Below, piece after piece: positions 1-7,608 of a stretch of DNA of 64,000 nucleotides. The position numbers were made by a program, and so were the translations under genes. This DNA comes from Providencia zhijiangensis (GTDB lineage Bacteria; Pseudomonadota; Gammaproteobacteria; Enterobacterales; Enterobacteriaceae), in contig NZ_CP135990.1 in assembly GCF_030315915.2 (NCBI RefSeq), positions 1,612,001 to 1,676,000 of the forward strand. The letters run 5' to 3'. The notes under the pieces are model-generated. The model ran no database searches. It was not told the DNA's origin and saw nothing but the letters and a program-made list of their open reading frames with translations. Numbering within the stretch: the stretch's first letter is position 1; every line of letters starts with the position of its first letter.

Positions 1-571
1 CAGCGCCTTGTTCAACGAGTGATTTCATGATGCGTCGATACTCGGTTCGTGAAGTCTCAGAGATAACCCCTAAACACAACTCATTATAGATAATATCGTG
101 AACGATTTTTCTGTCTGCCTCATTTGGTGTGACCACCCTTAAGTTAAATTTATCAATCAGACGATCTTTATAAAAAGCTTGCTCCATGGTAAATGCAGTA
201 CCTAACAACCCAATAGTTGTAATGCCTGATTGTATTATTTGTTCACCTGTTGTATCTGCAATGTGAAGGAGAGGAAGGTTGGATTTTTCTTCGATTTGTG
301 GGGCGACTTTGTGCATGGTATTTGTACACAAAACCAAAAAATCAGCGCCGGCCGCTTGTAATCTCATTCCTGCTTTTGCTAAATGGTCGGCAGCAAGATC
401 CCATTGACCGTGAGATTGAAAATATTCAACTTCAGCAAAATCAACGCTGTATAAAACAATCTTAGCGGAATGTAACCCTCCAAGTTTCTGCTTAATACCT
501 TCATTTATTTGCTGATAATAGAGTTGGGTTGATTCCCAGCTCATTCCCCCGATAAGTCCAATCGTCTTCAT
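1..571 (-). CDS. aspartate/glutamate racemase family protein (3' end outside window)
   Basis: Reading the minus strand from ATG at 571 gives a protein beginning MKTIGLIGGMSWEST, the signature N-terminus of aspartate/glutamate racemases such as YgeA. A conserved cysteine of the two-cysteine, PLP-independent active site lies in the LCTNTMHK segment. A GAGG Shine-Dalgarno lies about eight bases upstream, and a TATAGT -10-like hexamer lies just beyond. About 190 codons are present and the C-terminal part is cut off by the window edge, so the second cysteine cannot be checked. The family interconverts L- and D-amino acids (aspartate, glutamate or broader). The substrate cannot be told from sequence. 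Confidence 0.85.
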   Translation of the reverse strand, partial: MKTIGLIGGMSWESTQLYYQQINEGIKQKLGGLHSAKIVLYSVDFAEVEYFQSHGQWDLAADHLAKAGMRLQAAGADFLVLCTNTMHKVAPQIEEKSNLPLLHIADTTGEQIIQSGITTIGLLGTAFTMEQAFYKDRLIDKFNLRVVTPNEADRKIVHDIIYNELCLGVISETSRTEYRRIMKSLVEQGA

Positions 572-966
572 TGATAAGTACCTCATATGTGTTGTTTTCT
601 TACTATACTGAGCGTATTTATGGGGAGTCAATCCGGTAATATCAGTTTTTATCGATAATATAAATAAAGCCGAGATTATTTTTAACTGATATCTATCTTA
701 TTAGTTTTAATATTGGAGTTATCTTTCTGTAATTAATCAAATATTAGAGATTTATTTTATTGTTACTCTTCGAGAAATTGATTAATAACGCCATGAGACT
801 GTTCAGTAAATCTTCATTAAATAATATTTTATTGCTGCTATACTACTAAAGTTACTTATTTTATTTTTTAGATAATGCGGGAATAAAATAAACCTAGTGA
901 CCTACACTGACTATTTTTTTTGATGTTCAGTTTATGAATTTAAATTTTTTAGTTAAGGAGTTTATG
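572..966. other. AT-rich intergenic region
   Basis: This stretch separates the divergent racemase gene and the small ORF at 967. It is strongly A+T-rich. Apart from a possible TATAGT -10 for the racemase near 604-609 (minus strand), I see no gene, strong hairpin or repeat in it. Confidence 0.4.
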
Positions 967-1182
967 ATGGTAAGTAATAACCAAGCTCGTCGTTTATTAG
1001 GGATGCCGTTCAAGTTAAGTCGTTCTAAGCGTAATATTCAAGTTTCTGTGATTGCAAAGGAAAATGCTACGGCTTTACCTGAAGAGCTAAAAGATAAGCC
1101 GTTCGTTGCGGTACAGAAAAATAAAGCTACAGAAAAGAAAACCTATCACTCTATCAGCGTATTTTATCCGGAATATATCTAA
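967..1182 (+). CDS. small basic protein of unknown function
   Basis: This is a 71-codon ORF with an AAGGAG ribosome binding site at 955-960. Spacing favours ATG at 967 over ATG at 964 or the upstream 934 start. The product is rich in Lys and Arg in its first half (RRLLGMPFKLSRSKRN) and has no signal peptide or membrane segment. An 8-bp hairpin follows the stop codon. I do not recognise the family. The good ribosome binding site and downstream hairpin support a real gene. Confidence 0.55.
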   Translation: MVSNNQARRLLGMPFKLSRSKRNIQVSVIAKENATALPEELKDKPFVAVQKNKATEKKTYHSISVFYPEYI

Positions 1183-1205
1183 GTTAATTTCAGGGTAAGA
1201 TGTGA

Positions 1206-1230
1206 CCCTCTAGATTGGCTAGAGGGTTTA
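1206..1230 (+). terminator. hairpin after the small ORF
   Basis: Stem CCCTCTAG (1206-1213) pairs with CTAGAGGG (1219-1226) around a 5-base loop, followed by a short TTT. It is a weak intrinsic terminator because the T-run is short. Confidence 0.5.
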
Positions 1231-1449
1231 AGTAATGCAATAATAAATCCCTTTCATATATCCATATCTTTTTTTGAATTATCTGATGGTGTTTTAGCAT
1301 TGGAATGGTTCATGATCATTCAGCGATTTTTTGTGATCGCCACTCAGTTTCTATCTATTAAAGAAAATAAAATAGTGTGATAGTCATATTCTCTCGATAA
1401 AATCGAGGTCGAGGATAATGATAAATACAACTAAAATGGATATGTGTAG

Positions 1450-2229
1450 ATGAAATTATGCCAATGGATGCTATTTTTTTGTTTTCTATTTATAAATGGT
1501 TGTTCAACACAATTTAAAACTGACGATGAATCAAATAAGCTGAAATTTAGTATTCAGCATGCAAACACAATCCCGATTAAGGATTCAGTTGAAACATTGA
1601 CGGTGGCAGATATGTTGCCTGGAGATATCCTTTTATCTTCAGCTACGGGGATGAACTCGTGGGGGATCCGCTTATTTAGCGTGAGCGGGGTGAGTCACGC
1701 TTCTATTTATTTAGGATTTGGTCAGGTGGCAGAATCGGTTGGGAGTGGGGTCAGAATTATTCCTCTCGACCAAGCAATCACAGATTCTAATAATATGGTT
1801 GTATTACGACATAACTTATTGACGTCATTTCATGCAGAAAAACTGCGTGAGTTTTCTACTGCTAATGATGGAGGTAAATACAACATGAAAGGGATCATCA
1901 TGATTGCGCCATGGATGCTGACAAAGCGCGTCTGTGAACTACCGCTGATTGGACAGACTATCCGTAATTTTTGTCTTAAAACACTGGCTACAGTGCAATT
2001 AGGGGATGATATTGAACAAGCCAACGGTTTCTTTTGTTCGCAGTTTGTCCTAGATGCGTATAAATATGCAGGTGTGCCGCTATTTGAGGGGAACTCATCA
2101 TGGATTACACCAGCTGATATTTTGCATATGCGTTCAGGGGACGTACCTACCTTTATGCCAACAGAGCGTTTAACTTATGTCGGACATTTAAAAAACTGGA
2201 GCTTTGGAGGCGCTATCCTCAATAAATGA
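1450..2229 (+). CDS. yaeF: YaeF-like permuted NlpC/P60 (YiiX/YebB family) lipoprotein
   Basis: The 259-residue product starts with a lipoprotein signal ending in FINGC, so Cys18 is the likely lipidated residue. The mature part follows the circularly permuted papain-like amidase layout of E. coli YaeF: a GDILLSS entry segment near residue 58, catalytic His83 in VSHASIYLG, and a later catalytic Cys196 in GFFCSQFV. The C-terminal blocks WITPADILHMRSGDV and YVGHLK also match YaeF as I remember it. The protein probably sits in the outer membrane facing the periplasm, and its substrate (peptide, amide or lipid) is unknown. The ribosome binding site is weak. The gene converges on ryhB. Confidence 0.85.
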   Translation: MKLCQWMLFFCFLFINGCSTQFKTDDESNKLKFSIQHANTIPIKDSVETLTVADMLPGDILLSSATGMNSWGIRLFSVSGVSHASIYLGFGQVAESVGSGVRIIPLDQAITDSNNMVVLRHNLLTSFHAEKLREFSTANDGGKYNMKGIIMIAPWMLTKRVCELPLIGQTIRNFCLKTLATVQLGDDIEQANGFFCSQFVLDAYKYAGVPLFEGNSSWITPADILHMRSGDVPTFMPTERLTYVGHLKNWSFGGAILNK

Positions 2230-2277
2230 CGGATATTGCAGGTTAAGTTTTGATGAAATATTGCTAGCCAATAAAAT

Positions 2278-2375
2278 AAAAAAAAGGCCAACTCAAATGA
2301 GTTGGCCAGCTAAACTGGAAGCAATGTGAGCAATGTCGTTGTGAAAAGACCGAGTAATTTACTCAACTATTCACG
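2278..2375 (-). ncRNA. ryhB: RyhB iron-responsive small RNA
   Basis: Read on the minus strand, this RNA carries ACATTGCTCACATTGCT followed by TCCAG, the pairing core of enterobacterial RyhB. Downstream is an intrinsic terminator with a 9-bp stem (2286-2294 with 2299-2307) and eight U residues. Upstream is a promoter with TTGATT, 17 bases, TATCTT (about 2382-2410), and the 5' end is predicted near 2375. A Fur-like box, AAATGAGAATAGTTATC (2384-2400), overlaps the -10. The predicted length, about 98 nt, fits the family. RyhB works with Hfq to repress mRNAs of iron-using proteins when iron is scarce and Fur is inactive. No annotated gene runs into this terminator, so it belongs to a free-standing transcript. 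Confidence 0.9.
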
Positions 2376-2381
2376 AGATAA

Positions 2382-2410
2382 AAGATAACTATTCTCATTT
2401 AAGAAATCAA
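2382..2410 (-). promoter_or_regulatory. ryhB promoter with Fur box
   Basis: On the minus strand the -35 TTGATT and -10 TATCTT (2382-2387) are 17 bases apart. A Fur-like sequence spans 2384-2400 and overlaps the -10, as expected for Fur repression of ryhB. Confidence 0.75.
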
Positions 2411-2529
2411 CCCCTTTTTTCATATAACTATTAAAATTTTTTATCTCATCGAAAATCTAAAAAGTGCTTAAAAAACAAATTGATTAATGGTTTCATTGGT
2501 TCGTTTTGCTACAATCTCATTTAATTCTG

Positions 2530-2559
2530 GCGAAAAATATTTAATATTTTTCGCTTTTT
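2530..2559 (+). terminator. orphan intrinsic-terminator-like hairpin
   Basis: A perfect 11-bp stem (2530-2540 with 2544-2554, three-base loop) is followed by TTTTT. It is A+T-rich apart from the base of the stem. It lies between ryhB and the first usp gene with no ORF ending into it, so its transcript is unknown. Confidence 0.45.
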
Positions 2560-2715
2560 CTCCGAGTGCTGAAGTGAATTTAGATGCTGATAAAGGAATA
2601 ATGTTGTGAATTTGTAGCCGGAGATCTCATTTATCTTTTGAGATAAGAGACATTTACGTACAGTTGATTATAATTTTACTGTTAATGTTTATTCGATAAT
2701 TTATCAGGAGGGCTT

Positions 2716-3144
2716 ATGTACAAAACGATTTTGGTCCCTATCGATCTTACTGAAGAAGAGTTGACCAGTAAAGCGGTTCGTCATGCGGTAAATTTAGCGA
2801 AACAATCTGGCGCAAAAATTCATCTGATCCACGTATTGCCTATCTCTTCGGCGATTATTAATGCGTATGCGTTGGGTTATATGGAAATTAAAGACCGAGC
2901 GACAGTGAAAGCAGAAGAAGATATGAAAATGTTGATGGATTCGATTGATCTTCCTCATGATGATGTCAGTTACACTATCACGTTTGGTTCACCTCGTGAT
3001 GAAGTGATTAACACCGCAAAGGATATTAATGCTGATATTATTGTGATTGGTTCTCGCCGTCCAAATATTACGACCCACTTGTTAGGTTCTACAGCGGCAG
3101 GAATTGTTCGCTACGCAGAAACATCCGTACTGGTTGTTCGTTAA
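2716..3144 (+). CDS. uspF: universal stress protein, UspF type
   Basis: The 142-residue protein has a single Usp domain: N-terminal KTILVPIDL strand, and the C-terminal nucleotide-binding block GSRRP, then LLGSTAAGIVRYAETSVLVVR across the last 30 residues. The block resembles the SHRPDITTYLLGSNAA region of E. coli UspF. Family members are small cytoplasmic ATP/AMP-binding dimers linked to stress survival and adhesion. It has a strong AGGAGG-type ribosome binding site at 2707-2712 and ends in its own terminator. A diverged paralogue lies 0.6 kb downstream. Confidence 0.9.
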   Translation: MYKTILVPIDLTEEELTSKAVRHAVNLAKQSGAKIHLIHVLPISSAIINAYALGYMEIKDRATVKAEEDMKMLMDSIDLPHDDVSYTITFGSPRDEVINTAKDINADIIVIGSRRPNITTHLLGSTAAGIVRYAETSVLVVR

Positions 3145-3157
3145 TTTATTCTTTTTT

Positions 3158-3202
3158 AAAACCTATGCAATGAAGTTTCCATAATGTTGCATAGGTTTTT
3201 TT
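3158..3202 (+). terminator. intrinsic terminator after first usp gene
   Basis: A 13-bp stem AAAACCTATGCAA (3158-3170) pairs with TTGCATAGGTTTT (3187-3199) and ends in seven T residues. It covers the ATG at 3184, so that codon is an unlikely start for the next gene. Confidence 0.9.
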
Positions 3203-3261
3203 ATGTCGTTTACAAGATCATTGTTGAATTGGCATATCGGTATGGATTGAGTGGGATTTTT

Positions 3262-3600
3262 ATGGAGAAATTCACTAAAGAATTAATGCGCATGGAACAT
3301 TTTGTTTTGCGAGTTCTGCGTTTTTATTTTTTAGCGTTATTAGTGTTTTTTATTGGCTTACTGCCTGGGATTATTGGTTTTTATTTTATTGAAGGGCATT
3401 CGATAATGGAATCTATGCTAAACGCATTATCAATGCTGAGTGGCCAAGCGATTGAGCCTGCACCAATCACCCAAACAGGCCGTTTCTTTATTGCTATTTA
3501 TGGTTTATTTTTACAAAGTGTATTCATTATTAGTATTGGCTTAATCGTCACGCCATTTATTCATCGAATATTACATAAATGGCATCTAGAAGAGGATTAG
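3262..3600 (+). CDS. two-helix membrane protein resembling a potassium-channel pore module
   Basis: I place the start at 3262 because the upstream in-frame ATG (3184) lies inside the terminator hairpin of the previous gene. The 112-residue product has a hydrophobic helix at about 21-43, a re-entrant-like segment at 47-66, and a second helix at about 75-99. This outer helix, pore helix, inner helix order, with PITQTGRFFIAIYGLF leading into the second helix, recalls two-TM potassium channels. The TVGYG selectivity filter is absent, and its place is taken by SMLSGQ, so conductance cannot be assumed. It lies between two uspF paralogues, which suggests a stress or ion-homeostasis role by context only. 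Confidence 0.6.
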   Translation: MEKFTKELMRMEHFVLRVLRFYFLALLVFFIGLLPGIIGFYFIEGHSIMESMLNALSMLSGQAIEPAPITQTGRFFIAIYGLFLQSVFIISIGLIVTPFIHRILHKWHLEED

Positions 3601-3788
3601 ATTGAATAAGTTGCCAAATGTTGTGATTATTTACTGAATTGATTGTCAGATTAGTAAACCAGTTCACGGCATTTTCATTTTATTCAGACTATACTTTTCT
3701 TGGCAAAACAATAACCATTAAACCGCTATCTCATCTATTCAAAAAACGAATAAATTGAATGAGAGATACATCCTTGAGAGGGGCTTAT

Positions 3789-4238
3789 ATGAATAAAACT
3801 ATTTTGGTTCCCGTTGATATTTCTGAAGATGCATTGACCGATAAAGCGTTAAAGCAAGCCATTCATTTAGCAAAAATGGATAACGCTAACATTCATCTAT
3901 TTCACTCAGTGCCGGATGTTTCAAGATTTTCGATGAGTTATAGCTATCATTATGATTTGCTCGCCTCATTTACGAAAAAGGCCATTGAACGTTCGGAAGA
4001 ACAGCTGGTTGAACTGGTTAATCACATTGTGAAAGATATGGATTTCCCCGCGGATAGGATCTCTTATAAAGTGGAGTTCGGTTCGCCAAGAGAAAAAGTA
4101 TTAGACGAAGCTGAGAAAGTTCATGCCGACCTTATTGTGGTTGGCTCACGTAACCCAAGTATCTCAACCCACTTATTGGGTTCGAATGCTTCAGGGATCG
4201 TCTCTTATGCAAAAATATCCGTTTTAGTCGTAAGATAG
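3789..4238 (+). CDS. universal stress protein, second UspF paralogue
   Basis: The product has 149 residues when started at 3789, where GAGAGGGG gives a good ribosome binding site; an upstream ATG at 3759 is in frame but poorly placed. The sequence is clearly paralogous to the usp gene at 2716: KTILVPVDI at the start, GSRNPSISTHLLGSNASG and a SVLVVR end. It carries a few more residues in the middle (SYHYDLLASFTKKA). It is predicted to be a cytoplasmic nucleotide-binding dimer. The two paralogues flank the channel-like membrane protein and have separate terminators, so they may be expressed independently. Confidence 0.88.
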   Translation: MNKTILVPVDISEDALTDKALKQAIHLAKMDNANIHLFHSVPDVSRFSMSYSYHYDLLASFTKKAIERSEEQLVELVNHIVKDMDFPADRISYKVEFGSPREKVLDEAEKVHADLIVVGSRNPSISTHLLGSNASGIVSYAKISVLVVR

Positions 4239-4270
4239 TTTTATTATTTAATACACAGACTGGATTCATA

Positions 4271-4299
4271 AAAAAGACCTGAGCTATCAGGTCTTTTTC
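4271..4299. terminator. bidirectional terminator
   Basis: Stem AAAAGACCTGA (4272-4282) pairs with TCAGGTCTTTT (4287-4297) around GCTA, with T-runs on both strands. It separates the plus-strand usp gene from the minus-strand gene ending at 4310. Confidence 0.9.
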
Positions 4300-4309
4300 T
4301 TTGGAGCAA

Positions 4310-4603
4310 TTAGGGTTTATTGACAGTTTCTTTTGCCTGCTCAATAGCTGTTAATGCCTGGCCGCATGCTTGCTCTTGCGTATCTTCAGGATAACTTGCG
4401 AGGGTTTTCCTCGCGTCTTCTAATTGCGACTTCATTAATGCGATTTGTTCACTGGCATTAGGCTCGTTTTTATATTGTTCTTCCGCTTGTTGAACTAGCG
4501 CATTCATTTCTTTGAAATATTTGTCACAAACTTGTCCTGCATTTGCATTCAATGCAGTCAGCGAAACAAATAGGCCCAATGCAATTGGCAGAATATTCTT
4601 CAT
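4310..4603 (-). CDS. small secreted protein, DUF5339-like
   Basis: The 97-residue product starts at ATG 4603 with a signal peptide (MKNILPIALGLFVSLTALNANA) that should be cleaved after the final Ala. The mature part has two cysteines (QVCDKYF and EQACGQAL) and a long amphipathic Glu/Lys/Ala-rich helix between them, which fits the DUF5339 type of small periplasmic proteins. The function is unknown. An in-frame upstream extension to 4651 would put charged residues before the signal peptide and is unlikely. The gene shares a bidirectional terminator with the upstream usp gene. Confidence 0.65.
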   Translation of the reverse strand: MKNILPIALGLFVSLTALNANAGQVCDKYFKEMNALVQQAEEQYKNEPNASEQIALMKSQLEDARKTLASYPEDTQEQACGQALTAIEQAKETVNKP

Positions 4604-4763
4604 TATATTTTCACTTTCAAAAGTCATATTTCGGCCAGCATAGCATCCCATTTTTTAAAAAGACATCGGCCAATGATGAATATTTCAATGAGTTTTAATT
4701 TTTATCAAATTAATCATACCAATATTAAAGGAAGTGGCTATAGCATAAATTGCAAACTATAAA

Positions 4764-4778
4764 TGAGAATCATTCTTG
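4764..4778 (+). promoter_or_regulatory. Fur-box-like site
   Basis: TGAGAATCATTCTTG is a near-perfect 7-1-7 inverted repeat of the Fur type. A possible -35, TTGACT (4776-4781), overlaps its right edge, so Fur binding would block transcription of the gene at 4850. Confidence 0.6.
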
Positions 4779-4791
4779 ACTGCCTGTAATG

Positions 4792-4819
4792 ATAAAGTGT
4801 ACATTTCAGTACACTTTAT
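4792..4819 (+). promoter_or_regulatory. perfect inverted repeat upstream of the 4850 gene
   Basis: ATAAAGTGTAC (4792-4802) and GTACACTTTAT (4809-4819) are perfect 11-bp arms around ATTTCA. There is no T-run in the right place for a strong terminator. The position near the start site of the downstream gene suggests an operator or a 5' leader hairpin. A TetR regulator is encoded just beyond that gene and is a candidate binder. Confidence 0.55.
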
Positions 4820-4849
4820 TGAGTTAACAACCCAACGTAAGGAATGATA

Positions 4850-5257
4850 ATGAATAACAGTATTATGATTAATACTCAGAACTGGCCTGTCTGCGCGATG
4901 AATACGTTTCCAACGTCAATGGTGGAAACTCAGTCATGGTTATCGGAACTTGAACAATTATTAGCGAAAAAGACCCCGTTTGTTTTAATTTATCCACCTA
5001 TGGAACAGAAAGGGAAACCAACAGCAGAAGATATGGAATGTATGAAATTCGTGCGTCGTTGGTTGAAAGATGGAAGAGAGGCGATGGCAGAATATTGTCG
5101 AGCGATGGTGATCACGTTACAGCCAGATGGGGGGGATAAAGATGAAATGGAGCGAACTGCACCTGTTATTTCATCTCTGTATGGGCCTAAAGTTATTTTA
5201 GTGGAAAGCTCTCAAGCTGCGCAACAGCGAGCCACTGAAATTTTAAATGGACTATGA
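4850..5257 (+). CDS. uncharacterised cytoplasmic protein, possibly iron-regulated
   Basis: The start at 4850 is preferred over ATG 4844 because the AAGG at 4839-4842 is then seven bases away. The 135-residue product has no signal peptide or membrane segment. It alternates hydrophobic strands (PFVLIYPPM, RAMVITLQPDG, PKVILVES) with charged helices, which suggests a small alpha/beta fold. I do not recognise the family. A Fur-like box and a perfect palindrome lie upstream. Its stop codon abuts the stop codon of the convergent TetR gene. Confidence 0.65.
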   Translation: MNNSIMINTQNWPVCAMNTFPTSMVETQSWLSELEQLLAKKTPFVLIYPPMEQKGKPTAEDMECMKFVRRWLKDGREAMAEYCRAMVITLQPDGGDKDEMERTAPVISSLYGPKVILVESSQAAQQRATEILNGL

Positions 5258-5890
5258 TTTACTAGCACTAATTTTACGAATATAGCTAGCGATGATATCC
5301 ACGGAAAGCCCGATTTGTTGATGGATAAATTCATCGCTAGGTTTAAAGTTTTCGACACAGAAGGTTTTGATAAAAACATCCGCTTTTAGCATCTCTAGAT
5401 AACGGGATGAAATACTTAACAGTGTGGCTTTATCGACTTTGACAGTCGGAATTTGTGCAAGCTTTTCGGCAAGGCGCTGATAGCTTTGCACGGGGCCTTG
5501 TTCGAAAAAGAGTTGGCTAATATCAGGGAAGCGGTTGTATTCACCCAATATTAGGCGATATAGCCCGATAGATTGGGGTTTAATCACATTGACTAAAAAA
5601 CGCGAACCATAAAACGATAATACCGCTTCTATGTTGTTTAAAGGCGGCTCTTTATGGTCTGGTTCGGTAAAAATATCGTCTATCATATGTGCCACGACTG
5701 CGGCAAATAAGCCTTCTTTATCTCCAAAGTTTTTATATAACGTCGACCGGGAACCGCCCGCGCGTTCGATGATCATATCTAATGTCGTGCCTTCAAAACC
5801 GTATTGCAGAAAAATATCCGCCGCAGCCATAATAAGTGCTTGATGGCGGCGCTGTCCTTTTGGTGTTTTGGCTGAACTTGTCTGGTTCAT
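5252..5890 (-). CDS. TetR/AcrR family transcriptional regulator
   Basis: The 212-residue protein has a typical TetR N-terminal helix-turn-helix at about residues 15-60, with the signature GFEGTTLDMIIERAGGSRS followed by TLYKNFGDKEGLF. The C-terminal all-alpha ligand domain is AcrR-like but does not reveal the ligand. The gene converges on the unknown gene at 4850 and is divergent from yjjPB. It may act on itself, on yjjPB, or on the palindrome at 4792, but nothing in the sequence settles which. Confidence 0.85.
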   Translation of the reverse strand: MNQTSSAKTPKGQRRHQALIMAAADIFLQYGFEGTTLDMIIERAGGSRSTLYKNFGDKEGLFAAVVAHMIDDIFTEPDHKEPPLNNIEAVLSFYGSRFLVNVIKPQSIGLYRLILGEYNRFPDISQLFFEQGPVQSYQRLAEKLAQIPTVKVDKATLLSISSRYLEMLKADVFIKTFCVENFKPSDEFIHQQIGLSVDIIASYIRKISASKS

Positions 5891-6080
5891 GAAATCAATT
5901 TCCTAACAAAATGGCGGCACGGGGCTAAATTATCTGAAAGAGGTCATAATTCAGTTTGTTATTTTCCTCTATGATGTATATGAATATTATCATGTTTAAA
6001 TCAATATCTGAATTTTTGTCAAATCCTTGGGGGAGAGAATGAAGGATTGCATAGCGGATGAAAAAACGCAGGGAGAAGAA

Positions 6081-6851
6081 ATGCTTGTTGATACACAGAG
6101 AGAAATTACAAAGCTGTGTATTGAATGCGGTTTGTTGCTATTACAGCATGGGGCTGAGAGTATGTTGGTTGAGCAGTTAACAACACGTTTAGGCATTGCT
6201 TTGGGCGCTAGTCAGGTAGATAGTGCGATTTCATCTAACTCACTCGTATTAACCACAATCATCGATGGGCGTTGTTTAACATCGACTCGGCGGATTATTG
6301 ACCGTGGCATTAATATGCATGTGGTGACTGAAGTTCAGCATGCGGTGATCCTCGTTGAACACCATTTACTTGACCGTAAACAACTACAAAAAAAATTATC
6401 GGGCATCAAACCACTACGTTATCCCCGCTGGCTAATGGTGGTGATGGTGGCGCTTTCTTGTGCTTGCTTCAGTTCCCTTAACGGAGGTGGTTGGGAAAGT
6501 GCGTTGATCACTTTTATGGCGAGTGGCTGTGCGATGTATATCCGGCAAGTGTTAACATCTCGCCAGATTAACCCATTGATTAACTTCTGCATTACAGCAT
6601 TTGTCGCGACATCCGTTTCGGGTTTATTACTCAAAGTGCCCTATTTAAATGTGACTGAAACCATTGCGATGGCGGCAAGCGTGCTGTTGTTAGTTCCAGG
6701 ATTTCCATTAATTAATGCGGTGGCGGATATGTTCAAAGGCCACGTGAATACAGGAATTGCTCGTTGGATGATGGCCAGCTTATTAACGCTGGCAACCTGT
6801 ATCGGCGTTGTATTGGCGATGATCATTTGGAATCTGAGGGAGTGGGCCTAA
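6081..6851 (+). CDS. yjjP: YjjP, ThrE-family exporter subunit
   Basis: Starting at ATG 6081 (AGGGAG six bases upstream) gives 256 residues, the same length as E. coli YjjP as I recall it; longer in-frame starts at 6027 (TTG) and 6039 exist. The soluble N-terminal half contains the conserved HGAES and [10 protein letters not shown] blocks. The C-terminal half holds about five membrane segments, including [18 protein letters not shown]. In E. coli, YjjP and YjjB together form an inner-membrane carrier that exports succinate; the wider ThrE family exports threonine and serine. The stop codon overlaps the YjjB start in TAATG, indicating translational coupling. Confidence 0.92.
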   Translation: MLVDTQREITKLCIECGLLLLQHGAESMLVEQLTTRLGIALGASQVDSAISSNSLVLTTIIDGRCLTSTRRIIDRGINMHVVTEVQHAVILVEHHLLDRKQLQKKLSGIKPLRYPRWLMVVMVALSCACFSSLNGGGWESALITFMASGCAMYIRQVLTSRQINPLINFCITAFVATSVSGLLLKVPYLNVTETIAMAASVLLLVPGFPLINAVADMFKGHVNTGIARWMMASLLTLATCIGVVLAMIIWNLREWA

Positions 6852-7312
6852 TGTTTTTCATTGAGCTAATTGAGAAAATGGTCTTAGCGGCTGTCCCTGC
6901 TGTTGGTTTTGCAATGGTGTTTAATGTGCCTGTGAGGGCATTGAAATATTGCGGGTTATTAGGCGCGATTGGTTATGGTTCACGAATGATTTTAATGTCG
7001 CTGGGGTTGCAAATTGAATGGGCGAGTTTTCTTGCCGCGATTTTAATTGGCATGATAGGGATTCAGTGGTCGCGTTGGTGGTTGGCTCATCCGAAAGTTT
7101 TTACCGTTGCAGCGGTTATTCCTATGTTTCCGGGTATCAGCGCCTATATCGCAATGATTTCTGTGGTGAAAATTTCCCAATATGGCTATACCCCAGAGTT
7201 AATGGAAACGCTGGTTACTTACTTTTTAAGGGCATCTTTTATTGTCGGTGCGCTCTCTATCGGCATTTCGTTACCTGGATTGTGGTTATATCGAAAAAAG
7301 CCAAGTGTTTGA
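6851..7312 (+). CDS. yjjB: YjjB, ThrE-family exporter subunit
   Basis: The 153-residue integral membrane protein starts at 6851, sharing one base with the yjjP stop. It has four to five hydrophobic segments and the YjjB/ThrE C-terminal block with [20 protein letters not shown]. It completes the split ThrE-type transporter with YjjP. A rho-independent hairpin 55 bases downstream ends the operon. The longer in-frame start at 6764 lies deep inside yjjP and is not credible. Confidence 0.92.
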   Translation: MFFIELIEKMVLAAVPAVGFAMVFNVPVRALKYCGLLGAIGYGSRMILMSLGLQIEWASFLAAILIGMIGIQWSRWWLAHPKVFTVAAVIPMFPGISAYIAMISVVKISQYGYTPELMETLVTYFLRASFIVGALSIGISLPGLWLYRKKPSV

Positions 7313-7366
7313 TACTCACAAATGTTTTACTGTTAGAGTCCTTTAAGCAATAAATCACGCAATAGT

Positions 7367-7399
7367 AAAAGCGTTAGTTGATAGCGATTAACGCTTTTT
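7367..7399 (+). terminator. terminator of yjjPB
   Basis: AAAAGCGTTA (7367-7376) pairs with TAACGCTTTT (7389-7398), followed by a further T. Confidence 0.75.
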
Positions 7400-7608
7400 G
7401 TTAGCCAAGCTTGTTATCTATTCTTTGTATATTATTGCACAAATTCCGATATTGCTTTTGATGTAATAAAATTGAGTACCAATTGATATCAAAAAGACTT
7501 ATATTTCATCCAACTAGCGAGTATACATAGTGCATTCGGCAATTTTTGCATGAATAACTTACGTGTTGTATTTAATAAATTGCTTTTTTTCCTATCAATG
7601 GTGTTATT

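Noticed and set aside
2230-2320. Plus-strand terminator for yaeF at 2286-2307
   Set aside because: The T-run lies on the minus strand only, and the hairpin is the ryhB terminator.
3184-3261. ATG at 3184 as start of the channel-like gene
   Set aside because: It lies inside the terminator hairpin of the previous gene (3158-3202) and has no ribosome binding site.
7018-7353. 111-codon ORF overlapping yjjB
   Set aside because: It is in another frame of a well-supported gene and begins inside it.
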